DNA of 64,000 nucleotides. Source: Nitrospinota bacterium. GTDB lineage: Bacteria > Nitrospinota_A > UBA7883 > JACRLM01. Under the pieces are notes generated by a model. That model was not told the origin of the DNA and ran no database searches. It was given only the letters and a program-made list of their open reading frames with translations. The stretch lies in the NCBI GenBank assembly GCA_016235255.1, contig JACRLM010000063.1, positions 1 to 64,000 of the forward strand, given 5' to 3'. The first letter of the stretch is position 1. Every line of letters begins with the position of its first letter. Made by a program: the position numbers and the translations under genes. Below are positions 63,702 through 64,000 of the stretch, one piece after another.

Positions 63702-64000
63702 ATGAACGACGCCGAAACGCTTTTGGACGGTTACATTACCCACCTGGCGCTGGAGAGGAACCGCTCCAGGAACACGCTGGAGGCCTACAACAGGGACTTG
63801 AAGCGTTTTCTGGCCCAAATCGGTTACACAGGGCCTGATTCGCTCAATCGCATGGCTCCTCCGGACGTGGTGGCGTACATGAAAAGTTTGAGGGATTCGG
63901 GCATGTCCGCCTCCTCCACCGCAAGGAATCTTGCCGCCATAAAGGGGCTCTATAGATATATGCTCAAGCTTGGCCTGTTGTCGTCCAACCCGTCGGAGGC
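63702..64000 (+). CDS. tyrosine recombinase XerC/XerD (5' part)
   Basis: The first 99 residues are visible, to the right edge. LLDGYITHLALERNRSRNTLEAYNRDLKRFLAQI and the AAIKGLYRYMLKLGLLSSNPSE segment form the N-terminal SAM-like DNA-binding domain of Xer recombinases. The catalytic R-H-R-Y domain lies outside the window. Whether XerC or XerD cannot be decided from this part. Confidence 0.93.
   Translation, partial: MNDAETLLDGYITHLALERNRSRNTLEAYNRDLKRFLAQIGYTGPDSLNRMAPPDVVAYMKSLRDSGMSASSTARNLAAIKGLYRYMLKLGLLSSNPSE

Noticed and set aside
1..64000. CRISPR arrays, prophage modules or rRNA genes
   Set aside because: No regularly spaced repeats, capsid/terminase-like genes or rRNA motifs were seen.

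Overview
This 64-kb window is chromosomal, GC-rich and gene-dense, from a Gram-negative bacterium: it encodes LpxC, LolA, SppA, MltA and a TolC-type channel. Housekeeping linkages such as dprA-topA-trmFO, gatCA, and pheA-tyrA next to cmk-rpsA-sppA suggest a deep-branching lineage of the Desulfobacterota/Nitrospinota sort. That placement is inference; no rRNA is present to fix it. There are no phage or CRISPR regions. The only clear accessory DNA is a small AT-rich insert at about 38.1-39.65 kb and a hicAB toxin-antitoxin pair at 24.77-25.35 kb.

Layout. 0-8.5 kb: a partial gene, an exported barrel-like protein, an HD-GYP/YHS fusion, trpG-trpD-proB, a methyltransferase, a hybrid histidine kinase and a slipin. 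8.6-24.7 kb: a YgiQ radical-SAM protein, gatC-gatA preceded by a 23-codon basic ORF, hemL, MTA phosphorylase, a sensor kinase with a YfiR-like exported partner, DedA, an MFS transporter and dprA-topA-trmFO. 25.4-47.4 kb: a long minus-strand block running ntrY, an ntrX-type regulator fused to lpxC, purN, lolA, pheA, tyrA, (insert), cmk, rpsA, sppA, a GT39 glycosyltransferase, aroK, aroC, a MrfA-like helicase fused to an exonuclease, ispD, hisA, hisF, hisE and smpB. 47.7-53.2 kb: a lipoprotein, a YkgJ-type protein, mtaB, a SAM hydroxide adenosyltransferase family gene, mltA, an unknown gene and tRNA-Pro(CGG). 53.2-64 kb: a cytochrome c-nirK-tolC unit, acylphosphatase, a LytS/LytR-type pair, a GT4 glycosyltransferase, a REC-kinase with a single-domain regulator, exported msrA/msrB and the start of a xer recombinase.

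The most unusual system is the envelope operon at 41.7-47.4 kb. A four-helix NtrY-type kinase overlaps by four bases a 690-aa protein that joins an intact receiver domain, an AAA+ module with destroyed Walker B and GAFTGA motifs, and, in place of the DNA-binding domain, a complete LpxC with all metal and catalytic residues. This predicts phosphorylation control of the committed step of lipid A synthesis. Other points of interest are the helicase-exonuclease fusion (MrfA and MrfB functions in one chain), a REP-associated transposase carrying three copies of a perfect 20-bp palindrome with a GTAC tag (one inside its own coding sequence), a large structured hairpin with a U-tract at 56.9 kb, two small ORFs, and a cytochrome/nirK promoter embraced by a perfect inverted repeat.
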